From Rickettsiales bacterium (GTDB taxonomy: Bacteria > Pseudomonadota > Alphaproteobacteria > Rickettsiales > UBA8987): a DNA stretch of 20,163 nt. Below are positions 7,594 to 15,449 of this stretch, piece after piece. Below the pieces are notes generated by a model. It saw nothing but the letters and a program-made list of their open reading frames with translations. It ran no database searches and had not been told where the DNA came from. Each line of letters starts with the position of its first letter. Position 1 is the stretch's first letter. The position numbers and the translations under genes were made by a program. Location: positions 1 through 20,163 of the forward strand of contig JAHDHN010000017.1 in assembly GCA_020631295.1 (NCBI GenBank), in the 5' to 3' direction.

Positions 7594-10500
7594 ATGCAAC
7601 AACAGCTTATGCAATTTTTTGGTCAACAAAACACCGCGCAGGATTTTGATGAAATCCGCATCTCCATTGCCAGTCCGGAAAAAATCCGTTCTTGGTCTTA
7701 TGGTGAGGTAAAGAAGCCAGAAACCATTAACTACCGTACCTTCAAGCCAGAGCGCGACGGTTTGTTCTGTGCCCGTATTTTCGGCCCAGTGAAAGATTAT
7801 GAGTGCTTGTGCGGTAAATATAAGCGCATGAAATATCGCGGTATTGTATGTGAGAAATGTGGCGTGGAAGTAACCACTTCCAAGGTGCGTCGTGAGCGCA
7901 TGGGCCATATTGATCTGGCAAGCCCAGTGGTGCATATTTGGTTCTTGAAGTCTCTGCCTTCTCGTATTTCCTTGCTGTTGGATATGACACTAAAGGATAT
8001 TGAACGCGTGCTTTATTTTGAGTCGTTCATTATCACAGAGCCAGGCCTAACGCCATTTGCCTATGGTGAACTTCTTACCGAAGAAGCGTTCTATGATGCG
8101 CAGGACGAATATGGTTCTGATGCATTTACTGCCATGATTGGTGCCGAAGCCATTCAAGAAATGCTGAAGAAAATCGATTTGGAAGAAGAGCGTGATTTGC
8201 TACGTGCAGACTTAACTGCCACACGTTCTGAAGCCAAGAAAAAGAAAATCGTGAAGCGCTTGAAGCTGATCGAAAACTTCCTGGAGTCTGGCAACAAGCC
8301 AGAGTGGATGGTGATGGAAGTATTGCCGGTGATTCCACCAGATTTGCGTCCGCTTGTACCGCTAGATGGCGGTCGTTTTGCGACGTCTGATTTGAACGAT
8401 CTTTATCGTCGTGTGATCAACCGTAACAACCGTTTGAAACGTCTGATCGAGCTTAAAGCTCCAGATATCATCGTGCGTAACGAGAAGCGCATGCTGCAAG
8501 AATCTGTGGATGCCTTGTTTGACAATGGTCGCCGTGGCCGCGTGATTAAAGATAACAGCAAGCGCCCACTCAAGTCCCTTTCGGACATGTTGAAGGGTAA
8601 GCAAGGCCGCTTCCGCCAGAACCTGCTGGGTAAACGTGTGGATTATTCTGGCCGTTCCGTGATTGTGGTAGGCCCAGAGCTGAAACTGCACCAATGCGGT
8701 TTGCCAAAGAAAATGGCGCTAGAGCTGTTCAAACCCTATATTTACGCCAAGCTGGAGCTGTATGGCTTTGCCAGCACCATCAAAATGGCGAAGAAAATGG
8801 TGGAAGCCGAGCGCCCAGAAGTGTGGGATATTTTAGAAGAGGTGATCAAAGAGCATCCTGTGATGCTGAACCGCGCCCCTACCCTACACCGCTTGGGTAT
8901 CCAGGCATTTGAACCTGTGCTGATTGAGGGTAAGGCAATTCGCCTGCATCCGCTTGTATGTACTGCCTTTAACGCCGACTTTGACGGTGACCAAATGGCT
9001 GTGCACGTGCCGTTATCCATTGAGTCGCAATTGGAAGCACGCACATTGATGATGTCTACCAACAACATCCTTTCTCCTGCGAGCGGTAAGCCGATTATCG
9101 TACCTACGCAGGATATCGTATTAGGCCTCTATTACCTGTCTCTGTCGTTTGACAAGCAGCCGGGTGAAGGCATGGCCTTTGCTGATTTGGGTGAATTGCA
9201 GCAAGCATTGGATAACAATATTGTTACCCTGCACAGCAACATCAAATTCCGTTTCCAAACGACAGATGAAAAAGGCGAACCGGCTTACGAAACGGTGCAC
9301 GCCACACCTGGTCGCGTATTGATTGCTGATTTGCTACCAAAAGAGCCTGGCATTAGCTACCGCCTGGTGGATCATGTACTTACCAAGAAAGAGATGAGTA
9401 AGCTGATCGAGGAAGTGTATAATGTATGCGGTGCGAAAGCGACCGTGATCTTTGCTGATCGCCTGATGAATCTTGGTTTCAAGCATGCGTGTCACTCTGG
9501 TATTTCGTTCGGTATGGAAGATATGTTGATTCCTGCTAATAAAGACGAAATCATTGGCGAAACAGCCACGGAAGTAAGCGCGTTTGAGAAGCAATATGCA
9601 GACGGTTTGATCACCAAGAAAGAGAAATACAACAAGGTGGTGGATGCCTGGTCTCAATGTACCGATAAAGTAGCAAACGAAATGATGCGCTATGTAAAGG
9701 GTGAAGTAAAAACCGAGCAAACGTCTCAGGACGGCCAACTCGGTATTAACTCTATCTTCATGATGGCTGATTCTGGTGCCCGTGGTAGCGCGGCACAGAT
9801 CAAGCAGCTTGCCGGTATGCGTGGTTTGATGGCCAAGCCAAATGGTGAGATTATTGAGCGTCCGATTGTGTCTAACTTTAAAGAAGGCTTGAACGTGATG
9901 GAGTATTTCAGCTCCACGCACGGTGCCCGTAAAGGATTGGCAGATACGGCCCTAAAAACAGCAAACTCGGGTTATCTGACGCGTCGCTTGGTGGATGTAT
10001 CGCAAGATTGTATCGTTACCGAAGAAGATTGCGGCACCCAAACTGGATTGCTGCAACGCGCTGATATTGACGGCGGTGAAGTGGTAGTGCCACTTGCTGA
10101 CAAAATCATCGGTCGCGTGTCTGTGAACGACATCACCAACCCTGCCAATGAGAAAGAAACGCTTGTTAAGGCAGGCCAGCTGATTGAAGAAGCAGAAGTG
10201 GCAGCCATTGACGCGGCAGGTATCGAATCTGTTATCGTGCGCTCGCCTGTAACCTGTGAATCTCGCAACGGTATTTGTGCCAAATGTTACGGCCGCGATT
10301 TGGGCAGTAACGAGCCTGTAAATGTGGGTGAGGCCGTGGGTGTTATCGCTGCACAATCCATTGGTGAGCCTGGCACGCAGCTAACCATGCGTACGTTCCA
10401 CATTGGTGGTGCGGCCACAGCCAGCGCGGAGCAATCGAGCATTGAAGCAACCCACACGGGTAGCATCAAGCTGGTGAACCGTAATGTGGTAGTGGACAGC

Positions 10501-11901
10501 AAAAAGCGCAATGTGGTGATGAGCCGCTCTTGCGAACTTCTGATCTTGGATGAAAAAGAGAAAGAAGTAGCACGCTTTAAAGTACCGTTCGGTGCGCGTA
10601 TGCCTGTGGATGACGGCTCCAAAGTGAAGGCGGGCGATGTTCTGGCCGAGTGGGATCCGTATACATTGCCAATCATCACCGAGAAATCCGGTGCGATCTT
10701 GTACCGCGATATTGAAGACGGTGTGTCGATGAATGTGGTGACCGATGAAGCTACGGGCCTTACCAGTAAAGTAGTGATGGATTGGAAGTCGCAAAAAGGC
10801 GGCGGTGAGTTGCGTCCGCGTATTACCTTGCGTGATAAGAAGGGCGAGCTGATTACCTTGGCCAACGGCCTGGAAGCGCGTTACTTCTTGCCGATTGGCG
10901 CGGTATTGAGCGTGGAAGACGGCCAGGAAGTGCATGCGGGTGACGTGATTGCACGCATTCCGAAAGACTCAAGCAAAACACGTGATATTACCGGTGGTCT
11001 GCCGCGCGTGGCAGAGCTGTTTGAAGCACGTAAACCAAAAGATCAGGCAATATTGGCTGAGACGGATGGTGTGATTGAGTTTGGTAAGGACTACAAAGCC
11101 AAAACACGTATCGCTATTCGCCCGAAGAGCGGTGATGAAGAGCCGGTGGAGTACATGATTCCAAAAGGTCGTCGCTTAGCTGTGAATGAAGGTGACTTCT
11201 TGCGCAAAGGTGATTTGATTGTGGACGGTACACCAACACCGCAAGATATCTTGCGTATCATGGGCGTAGAAGCACTGACCAAATATCTGGTAGACGAAGT
11301 ACAAGCTGTATATCGCCTGCAAGGTGTGGGTCTGAACGATAAGCATATTGAAGTGATTATCCGCCAGATGATGCAGAAAGTGGAAGTGACCGATGCCGGT
11401 GAAACCACCCTGCTAGCTGGTGAGCAAGTAGACCGTGAAGAGTTTGAAGCAGAGAATGATAAGGCTGCGAAGAACGGCTATAATATGGCCAAAGGTCACC
11501 CGGTGCTGTTGGGTATCACCAAGGCTGCACTGCAGACCAACTCGTTCATTTCTGCGGCCTCGTTCCAGGAGACCACACGCGTACTTACCGAGGCCTCTGT
11601 CTCTGGTAAGACCGACGAGCTGAAAGGCTTGAAGGAAAACGTGATTGTGGGTCGCTTGATCCCTGCGGGTACGGGCGCCTATATGCGCATTATCAAGCGC
11701 ATTGCAGAAGAGCGTGATGCAGAAATCATCTCACTTCGTCAAAAAGAGCTGGATGAAGCCGCTGCATTGATCACTGAGGAATCTCAGATGATCGAAGAAG
11801 AAGCGACCGTGCTGGTGCAAGAAGATGTGGCACCAGAGGACGTGGAAGCAATGATGGAAGGCTTCAACGCAGAAGAAGACGAAGAAGCTGCTGCACTGTA
11901 A
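7594..11901 (+). CDS. rpoC: DNA-directed RNA polymerase subunit beta'
   Basis: RpoC (1435 aa) carries the catalytic magnesium and the clamp of RNA polymerase. The N-terminal zinc site uses C71, C73, C86 and C89. The catalytic loop NADFDGD is at residues 460-466, with D462, D464 and D466 as metal ligands. The trigger loop and bridge helix region includes STHGARKGLADTALKTANSG and then YLTRRLVDV. The second zinc site uses C813, C888, C895 and C898. The C-terminus has an acidic tail rich in Glu and Ala. AAAGGA lies shortly before the ATG. The gene is complete, with no intein or split. Confidence 0.99.
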   Translation: MQQQLMQFFGQQNTAQDFDEIRISIASPEKIRSWSYGEVKKPETINYRTFKPERDGLFCARIFGPVKDYECLCGKYKRMKYRGIVCEKCGVEVTTSKVRRERMGHIDLASPVVHIWFLKSLPSRISLLLDMTLKDIERVLYFESFIITEPGLTPFAYGELLTEEAFYDAQDEYGSDAFTAMIGAEAIQEMLKKIDLEEERDLLRADLTATRSEAKKKKIVKRLKLIENFLESGNKPEWMVMEVLPVIPPDLRPLVPLDGGRFATSDLNDLYRRVINRNNRLKRLIELKAPDIIVRNEKRMLQESVDALFDNGRRGRVIKDNSKRPLKSLSDMLKGKQGRFRQNLLGKRVDYSGRSVIVVGPELKLHQCGLPKKMALELFKPYIYAKLELYGFASTIKMAKKMVEAERPEVWDILEEVIKEHPVMLNRAPTLHRLGIQAFEPVLIEGKAIRLHPLVCTAFNADFDGDQMAVHVPLSIESQLEARTLMMSTNNILSPASGKPIIVPTQDIVLGLYYLSLSFDKQPGEGMAFADLGELQQALDNNIVTLHSNIKFRFQTTDEKGEPAYETVHATPGRVLIADLLPKEPGISYRLVDHVLTKKEMSKLIEEVYNVCGAKATVIFADRLMNLGFKHACHSGISFGMEDMLIPANKDEIIGETATEVSAFEKQYADGLITKKEKYNKVVDAWSQCTDKVANEMMRYVKGEVKTEQTSQDGQLGINSIFMMADSGARGSAAQIKQLAGMRGLMAKPNGEIIERPIVSNFKEGLNVMEYFSSTHGARKGLADTALKTANSGYLTRRLVDVSQDCIVTEEDCGTQTGLLQRADIDGGEVVVPLADKIIGRVSVNDITNPANEKETLVKAGQLIEEAEVAAIDAAGIESVIVRSPVTCESRNGICAKCYGRDLGSNEPVNVGEAVGVIAAQSIGEPGTQLTMRTFHIGGAATASAEQSSIEATHTGSIKLVNRNVVVDSKKRNVVMSRSCELLILDEKEKEVARFKVPFGARMPVDDGSKVKAGDVLAEWDPYTLPIITEKSGAILYRDIEDGVSMNVVTDEATGLTSKVVMDWKSQKGGGELRPRITLRDKKGELITLANGLEARYFLPIGAVLSVEDGQEVHAGDVIARIPKDSSKTRDITGGLPRVAELFEARKPKDQAILAETDGVIEFGKDYKAKTRIAIRPKSGDEEPVEYMIPKGRRLAVNEGDFLRKGDLIVDGTPTPQDILRIMGVEALTKYLVDEVQAVYRLQGVGLNDKHIEVIIRQMMQKVEVTDAGETTLLAGEQVDREEFEAENDKAAKNGYNMAKGHPVLLGITKAALQTNSFISAASFQETTRVLTEASVSGKTDELKGLKENVIVGRLIPAGTGAYMRIIKRIAEERDAEIISLRQKELDEAAALITEESQMIEEEATVLVQEDVAPEDVEAMMEGFNAEEDEEAAAL

Positions 11902-11921
11902 CTAGTACAACAGCATTACTT

Positions 11922-11927
11922 TATAAT
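11922..11927 (+). promoter_or_regulatory. Perfect -10 hexamer after rpoC, possible hemB promoter
   Basis: TATAAT sits 21 bases after the rpoC stop. The hexamers 16 to 18 bases upstream are poor -35 matches and there is no extended -10 (TGn). A start about 7 bases downstream would fall at the foot of the stem-loop at 11931-11968, making that hairpin the very 5' end of a hemB message. Confidence 0.35.
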
Positions 11928-11930
11928 AAA

Positions 11931-11968
11931 ACGGAAGGCTCTGCTTCTCACAAGAAGCATCCTTCCGT
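11931..11968 (+). terminator. Strong stem-loop between rpoC and hemB
   Basis: ACGGAAGG (11931-11938) pairs with CCTTCCGT (11961-11968), and inside it TGCTTCT (11942-11948) pairs with AGAAGCA (11953-11959) around a CACA loop. This gives 15 base pairs with a 3/1 internal loop. The tail (tgctgtttctgc) has only a three-T run, so it may be a weak terminator of rpoBC, a 3' stabiliser, or a 5' hairpin of the hemB message. Confidence 0.7.
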
Positions 11969-11989
11969 TGCTGTTTCTGCAGCTTGGAG

Positions 11990-13006
11990 ATGACAACTCC
12001 TGTGAACTTCGCTACACTCAAACTTATGCAATTTCCTTCCACACGTATGCGCCGCCTGCGGCAAGCCAATTGGGTGCGCGCGCTGGTGGCTGAGCATCAG
12101 CTACTACCGAGTGATTTGATCTACCCTATTTTTGTGCAGGAAGGTGCAGAAAACAGCCCGATTGAAACCCTGCCAGGCATTAAACGCATTGGCCTGCAAA
12201 ATATAGGCGCCTATGCGAAGCAAGTATCGGCAATGGGCATTCCAGCCATTGCGCTGTTCCCTGTGATGGAGGCGAACACAAAAACAGAGCATGGTGATGC
12301 GGCCTTGAAGGCGGATAATCTGATTTGCCGTGCGATTATAGAAGTAAAATCGGCTGTGCCCGAGCTGGGCATATTTGCTGATGTGGCACTGGACCCCTAC
12401 ACCACCCATGGGCATGACGGTGTACTAAATGCTGCAGGTGATGTGGAAAATGATGCCACGCTTACAATACTGCAACAGCAGGCCTTGCTGTTGGCAGAAA
12501 CAGGTGCGGATGCTGTGGCACCGTCTGACATGATGGACGGGCGCGTGGCTGCCATTCGATCCACACTCGAATCCGCAGGCCAACATAACACACTGATTGC
12601 CAGCTACGCTGCAAAATATAACTCTGCTTTTTACGGCCCTTTTCGCAATGCTATTGGTTCTGATGCTGCTATTCAGAATGCCAGCAAAGCAACCTATCAG
12701 ATGGATCCGCATAACAGCAAAGAAGCCCTCGCCGAAGTGCTTCTAGATGAGCAAGAAGGCGCTGATCTGCTCATTATCAAACCTGGCATGCCCTATCTGG
12801 ATGTAATTTCTGAGGTTGCTACTGCATCCGCACTGCCGGTGCTGGGCTATCAGGTAAGCGGCGAATATAGCATGTTGATGCACTATGCAAAAGGCGATAA
12901 AGCATATGCAACGCGCGTTCTTACCGAGGCATTGCTTGGGTTCAAGCGCGCAGGATGCGCAGCTATTCTCACGTATGCTGCTATGGAGATTGCAAAAGAA
13001 TTATGA
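11990..13006 (+). CDS. hemB: Delta-aminolevulinic acid dehydratase (porphobilinogen synthase)
   Basis: HemB condenses two 5-aminolevulinate molecules to porphobilinogen, the first pyrrole of haem synthesis, in the cytoplasm. With the ATG at 11990 the protein has 338 residues. The Schiff-base lysines are K209 (in AAKYNSAFYGPF) and K264 (in IIKPGMPYLDV). The metal loop DVALDPYTTHGHDG (131-144) has A133, D135 and D143 where zinc enzymes have cysteines, which marks the magnesium-dependent class known from Bradyrhizobium and Pseudomonas. The start is uncertain: TTG 11984, GTG 12002 and ATG 12026 are in frame, and no alternative has a well-spaced ribosome site. Its stop overlaps the next gene by ATGA. 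Confidence 0.96.
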   Translation: MTTPVNFATLKLMQFPSTRMRRLRQANWVRALVAEHQLLPSDLIYPIFVQEGAENSPIETLPGIKRIGLQNIGAYAKQVSAMGIPAIALFPVMEANTKTEHGDAALKADNLICRAIIEVKSAVPELGIFADVALDPYTTHGHDGVLNAAGDVENDATLTILQQQALLLAETGADAVAPSDMMDGRVAAIRSTLESAGQHNTLIASYAAKYNSAFYGPFRNAIGSDAAIQNASKATYQMDPHNSKEALAEVLLDEQEGADLLIIKPGMPYLDVISEVATASALPVLGYQVSGEYSMLMHYAKGDKAYATRVLTEALLGFKRAGCAAILTYAAMEIAKEL

Positions 13007-14169
13007 CACAGGCAGCTATCAGATATGGCCTCGTTCGCTTGCTATGCATATGCATAGCTGCAATCACGCCTGCACATCTGCTGGCCTTTGGTACTGCGCC
13101 AGAGCCGCATCTGCAGCAAGACCCCACTGCCATTTTGGGCTATGAAGAAAATTACCTGCCGGCCATTATCCCCTTTGAACGGCGCGAGCTAAATGAGCGG
13201 ATAGAAGAAGCGCTCCGCTCGGATGATACAGAGCTACTCTACCGGTTGGGTTATATGTATCAATTTGGCATGAACACCAAGGTAGACAGCCTACAAGCCG
13301 AAGAATTTTACCGCAAAGCTGCCAAGCTCAACCATGTGCCCTCCATGCTGGCGCTTGGCGTGATGTATCGCCTGGGCGATGGCGCCTCTGGCATGGAACA
13401 ATCTATCCTAAAAGCGCGCAAATGGTTCAAAAAAGCCAGTAATGCCGGCAGTGCGTATGGCGATTATGAAATTGCCTTGATGTATGAAAATGGTGAAGGC
13501 TTAATGCGCAGCCATAAGCGTGCCTTTTCATATATGAAGAAAGCGGAAGAAGGCGGCGTGCTAGCCGCGCTGATCAAAATGGGTGTCTATCATCGCTATG
13601 GCATTGGTGTGGAACCAAATTTGCAACAATCAGTGCGCTATTTTAAAGAATTCCAAAAACGCACCAAGGATGAACGCGCCAAATTGCATGTGGATGCCTA
13701 TCTGGGCGACCTTTATTATTACCTGGCCTATGACACGCCTACTGGCACAGAAGAAGAGCTGGCCATGCGCTTTAACTGGCTGCGCTTAGCTGCACATTAT
13801 GGTCATTTGATCGGCCAGCTGGAGCTTGCCACAGCCTATAGAGAAGGCTTGGGCACTGCACAGGATTATGGGCTGGCGCTTTCTTGGTATGAGCGTGTGG
13901 CAGAGGTGGAGCACCCGTTTGCCTATGATAATTTGGGCTATCTTTACAGCCAAGGGCTGGGTGTAAAACGTGATAACGGCAAAGCCTTTAGCTATTACAA
14001 AAAAGGTGCAGAGCTGGGCAGCGCTAATAGCGCCTGGGGCCTGGGATATTTATATTATCACGGTTACGGCGTGAAGCAAGATTACCGCAAGGCCAAAATT
14101 TGGTTTGATCGCTCCAAAAGCCTGGCACTCAAGCAAGGCTTGGTGGTGGTGGACCCTGATGAAGAATAA
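13003..14169 (+). CDS. Sel1-repeat protein with signal peptide
   Basis: This 388-residue protein begins with a basic N-terminus and a hydrophobic core (LVRLLCICIAAITPAHLLA, about residues 10-28), a likely Sec signal peptide cleaved near A28. C15 is not in a lipoprotein box. From about residue 75 to 375 it consists of about seven Sel1-like repeats, the TPR-related helical pairs, seen as LGYMYQFG, LGVMYRLGDG, IALMYENGEG, LATAYREGLG, LGYLYSQGLGVK and LGYLYYHGYGVK. Such arrays act as binding scaffolds; the partner cannot be told. The start is set by the ATGA overlap with hemB; an in-frame ATG at 12955 would lie deep inside hemB. The role beyond a periplasmic or envelope scaffold is unknown. Confidence 0.85.
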   Translation: MTQAAIRYGLVRLLCICIAAITPAHLLAFGTAPEPHLQQDPTAILGYEENYLPAIIPFERRELNERIEEALRSDDTELLYRLGYMYQFGMNTKVDSLQAEEFYRKAAKLNHVPSMLALGVMYRLGDGASGMEQSILKARKWFKKASNAGSAYGDYEIALMYENGEGLMRSHKRAFSYMKKAEEGGVLAALIKMGVYHRYGIGVEPNLQQSVRYFKEFQKRTKDERAKLHVDAYLGDLYYYLAYDTPTGTEEELAMRFNWLRLAAHYGHLIGQLELATAYREGLGTAQDYGLALSWYERVAEVEHPFAYDNLGYLYSQGLGVKRDNGKAFSYYKKGAELGSANSAWGLGYLYYHGYGVKQDYRKAKIWFDRSKSLALKQGLVVVDPDEE

Positions 14170-14181
14170 ATACAACACAGT

Positions 14182-14264
14182 TCCCTGTGGTTTATCCACA
14201 GGGTCAAATGCTGATACAGCATAGCTGCTAGATTTGATCCTGTGGACGAGCCGCAGGAAACAAC
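14182..14264 (+). repeat. Structured intergenic repeat, copy 1
   Basis: This 83-base element is 70/83 identical, without gaps, to 15282-15364. Stem 1 is CCCTGTGG (14183-14190) with CCACAGGG (14196-14203). Stem 2 is TCAAAT (14204-14209) with ATTTGA (14232-14237), enclosing a small CAGC/GCTG hairpin (14217-14227). Stem 3 is CCTGTGG (14239-14245) with CCGCAGG (14251-14257), with one wobble pair. It ends with AAACAAC. The copy starts 12 bases after the Sel1 gene stop and lies before rnhB. No T tract follows any stem, so it is not an ordinary terminator. Confidence 0.85.
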
Positions 14265-14292
14265 AATTGTAAATCGTTAAATAAGGTAATTA

Positions 14293-14919
14293 TTGAAGAT
14301 GACCAACACACCCGATTTTTCCTTTGAAGCAGCTGCTCCACATACTCCTGTGGCCGGCGTGGATGAAGCGGGGCGCGGCCCATGGGCAGGCCCGGTGGTG
14401 GCTGGTGCTGTGATATTAGACCCAGCACATATTCCTGCTGGCCTGAATGACTCCAAAAAGCTCTCTGCCAACAAGCGTGAGGCGCTGTATGAGGCGATCA
14501 CCGCACAGCACCAATGGGGGGCAGGCATTGCCAGTGCTGCAGAAATTGATGCGCTGAATATTCTGCAAGCCACCAAGCTGGCCATGCAGCGTGCTGTAGC
14601 TGCTCTACCAACACCACCTGGCTATGTATTAATAGACGGCAATCATAGCTTTGATGCTCCCTGCCCCACCAATACCGTGGTGAAGGGCGATAGCAGAAGC
14701 CTTTCTATTGCCGCAGCCAGCATTATTGCCAAGGTCACCCGTGATAGGATGATGCAAGATTTACATAAAACCTACCCGCATTATGGCTGGGACAGCAATG
14801 CAGGCTATGGCACCAAGCAGCATCAGGAAGGCTTAGCTGTGCATGGCATCACGCCTGAACATCGCAAAAGCTTTGCACCCATTCGTGCTATAGTAAACGC
14901 ACAGCAAGAGGCCGCATAA
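14293..14919 (+). CDS. rnhB: Ribonuclease HII
   Basis: RNase HII (208 aa) cuts RNA in RNA-DNA hybrids and starts removal of single ribonucleotides built into DNA. The catalytic set is complete: D24 and E25 in GVDEAGRGPWAGPVVAGAVI, D115 in LIDGNH, and D151 in KVTRDRM. The LNDSKKLS and YGWDSNAGYGTKQHQEGL motifs are also present. The start is TTG at 14293, chosen because AAGG (14283-14286) lies 6 bases upstream; an ATG two codons later (14299) is the alternative, with 12-base spacing. The stop TAA is directly followed by the ATG of the next gene. Confidence 0.96.
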   Translation: MKMTNTPDFSFEAAAPHTPVAGVDEAGRGPWAGPVVAGAVILDPAHIPAGLNDSKKLSANKREALYEAITAQHQWGAGIASAAEIDALNILQATKLAMQRAVAALPTPPGYVLIDGNHSFDAPCPTNTVVKGDSRSLSIAAASIIAKVTRDRMMQDLHKTYPHYGWDSNAGYGTKQHQEGLAVHGITPEHRKSFAPIRAIVNAQQEAA

Positions 14920-15258
14920 ATGGCGGGGCGATATAATAAGCGTGGCTATAAGAAACAACAATCGGCTGGGCATATTGGTGATGTGCTCTCTGATACGCTG
15001 CATGATATTCCTGGCAAAAAGAAGAATAAGGCAGAGATGGAGCTGTTTTACCAATGGCACAAAATTGCAGCGGCTGCGGATGCTGCCTCACTCACGCCCA
15101 TCAAACTCATCCATCAAGGCCGTAATACCATCTTGCGCATGCGTGTGCATGAAGGTGATGCCTTACTGTGGGAGTATAAGAAAGAAGCATTGCTGGAAAT
15201 TATCCACCAGCATATTGGCGCACGGGTGATTGACGATATTCGCTTCGTACAGATATAA
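14920..15258 (+). CDS. DUF721 / DciA-like protein
   Basis: This 112-residue protein has the DUF721 pattern: a basic N-terminus (MAGRYNKRGYKKQQ), then WHKIAAAADAASLTPIKLI at about residues 46-64. A strand follows (NTILRMRVHEGDALLWEYK), then a helix (EALLEIIHQHIGARVIDDIRF) to the end. Members include DciA, the ancestral loader of the replicative helicase DnaB in bacteria lacking DnaC or DnaI. The alphaproteobacterial members are less studied, so function is inferred. The ATG follows the rnhB stop with no gap, indicating translational coupling. The gene before dsbA in many alphaproteobacteria is also a DUF721 gene, which supports the call. It is shorter than many relatives. Confidence 0.75.
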   Translation: MAGRYNKRGYKKQQSAGHIGDVLSDTLHDIPGKKKNKAEMELFYQWHKIAAAADAASLTPIKLIHQGRNTILRMRVHEGDALLWEYKKEALLEIIHQHIGARVIDDIRFVQI

Positions 15259-15281
15259 TAAAAACCCTTACATAGGTTGGC

Positions 15282-15364
15282 TCCCTGTGGTTTAACCACA
15301 GGGTTAAATAGTGATACAGCATAACTGTTGCATTTGATCCTGCGATCAAGTCGCAGGAAACAAC
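15282..15364 (+). repeat. Structured intergenic repeat, copy 2
   Basis: It aligns gap-free with 14182-14264 at an offset of exactly 1100 bases. Stem 1 is CCCTGTGG (15283-15290) with CCACAGGG (15296-15303), identical to copy 1. Stem 2 is TTAAAT (15304-15309) with ATTTGA (15332-15337), one pair changed to a wobble. Stem 3 is CCTGCGA (15339-15345) with TCGCAGG (15351-15357), now fully Watson-Crick: one pair changed from G-C to A-T on both sides and one wobble became C-G. It lies 23 bases after the DUF721 gene and before the dsbA gene. Confidence 0.85.
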
Positions 15365-15383
15365 GTTATTAATGATCCAACTG

Positions 15384-15389
15384 TATAAT
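15384..15389 (+). promoter_or_regulatory. Possible -10 element upstream of the DsbA gene
   Basis: A perfect TATAAT lies 20 bases after repeat copy 2 and 61 bases before the DsbA-family start. The hexamer at a 17-base spacing (CAACGT, 15361-15366) is a poor -35. An alternative is TTGACC (15398-15403) with TAACAG (15421-15426) at 17 bases. One of the two probably starts the dsbA-atp transcript, since nothing else in the 15259-15449 gap looks better. Confidence 0.35.
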
Positions 15390-15449
15390 ACATATGGTTG
15401 ACCGGTATTGTGATTACTGGTAACAGCTTTTGCATCATCAATAGGAATC

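Noticed and set aside
9334..9921. Long antisense ORF inside rpoC, and other long minus-strand ORFs in rpoB and rpoC
   Set aside because: They lie fully within strongly conserved genes, have no recognisable protein features, and arise from the codon pattern of the sense strand.
14192..14200. Perfect DnaA-box sequence TTATCCACA
   Set aside because: It lies in the loop and 3' arm of stem 1 of repeat copy 1. Copy 2 has TTAACCACA, which breaks the consensus while keeping the stem, so the fold explains it better. There is no cluster of boxes and no AT-rich unwinding region.
15398..15426. Imperfect inverted repeat GTT..CC..GTA / TAC..GG..AAC before the DsbA gene
   Set aside because: The arms are interrupted by unequal internal bases; too weak to list as an operator.
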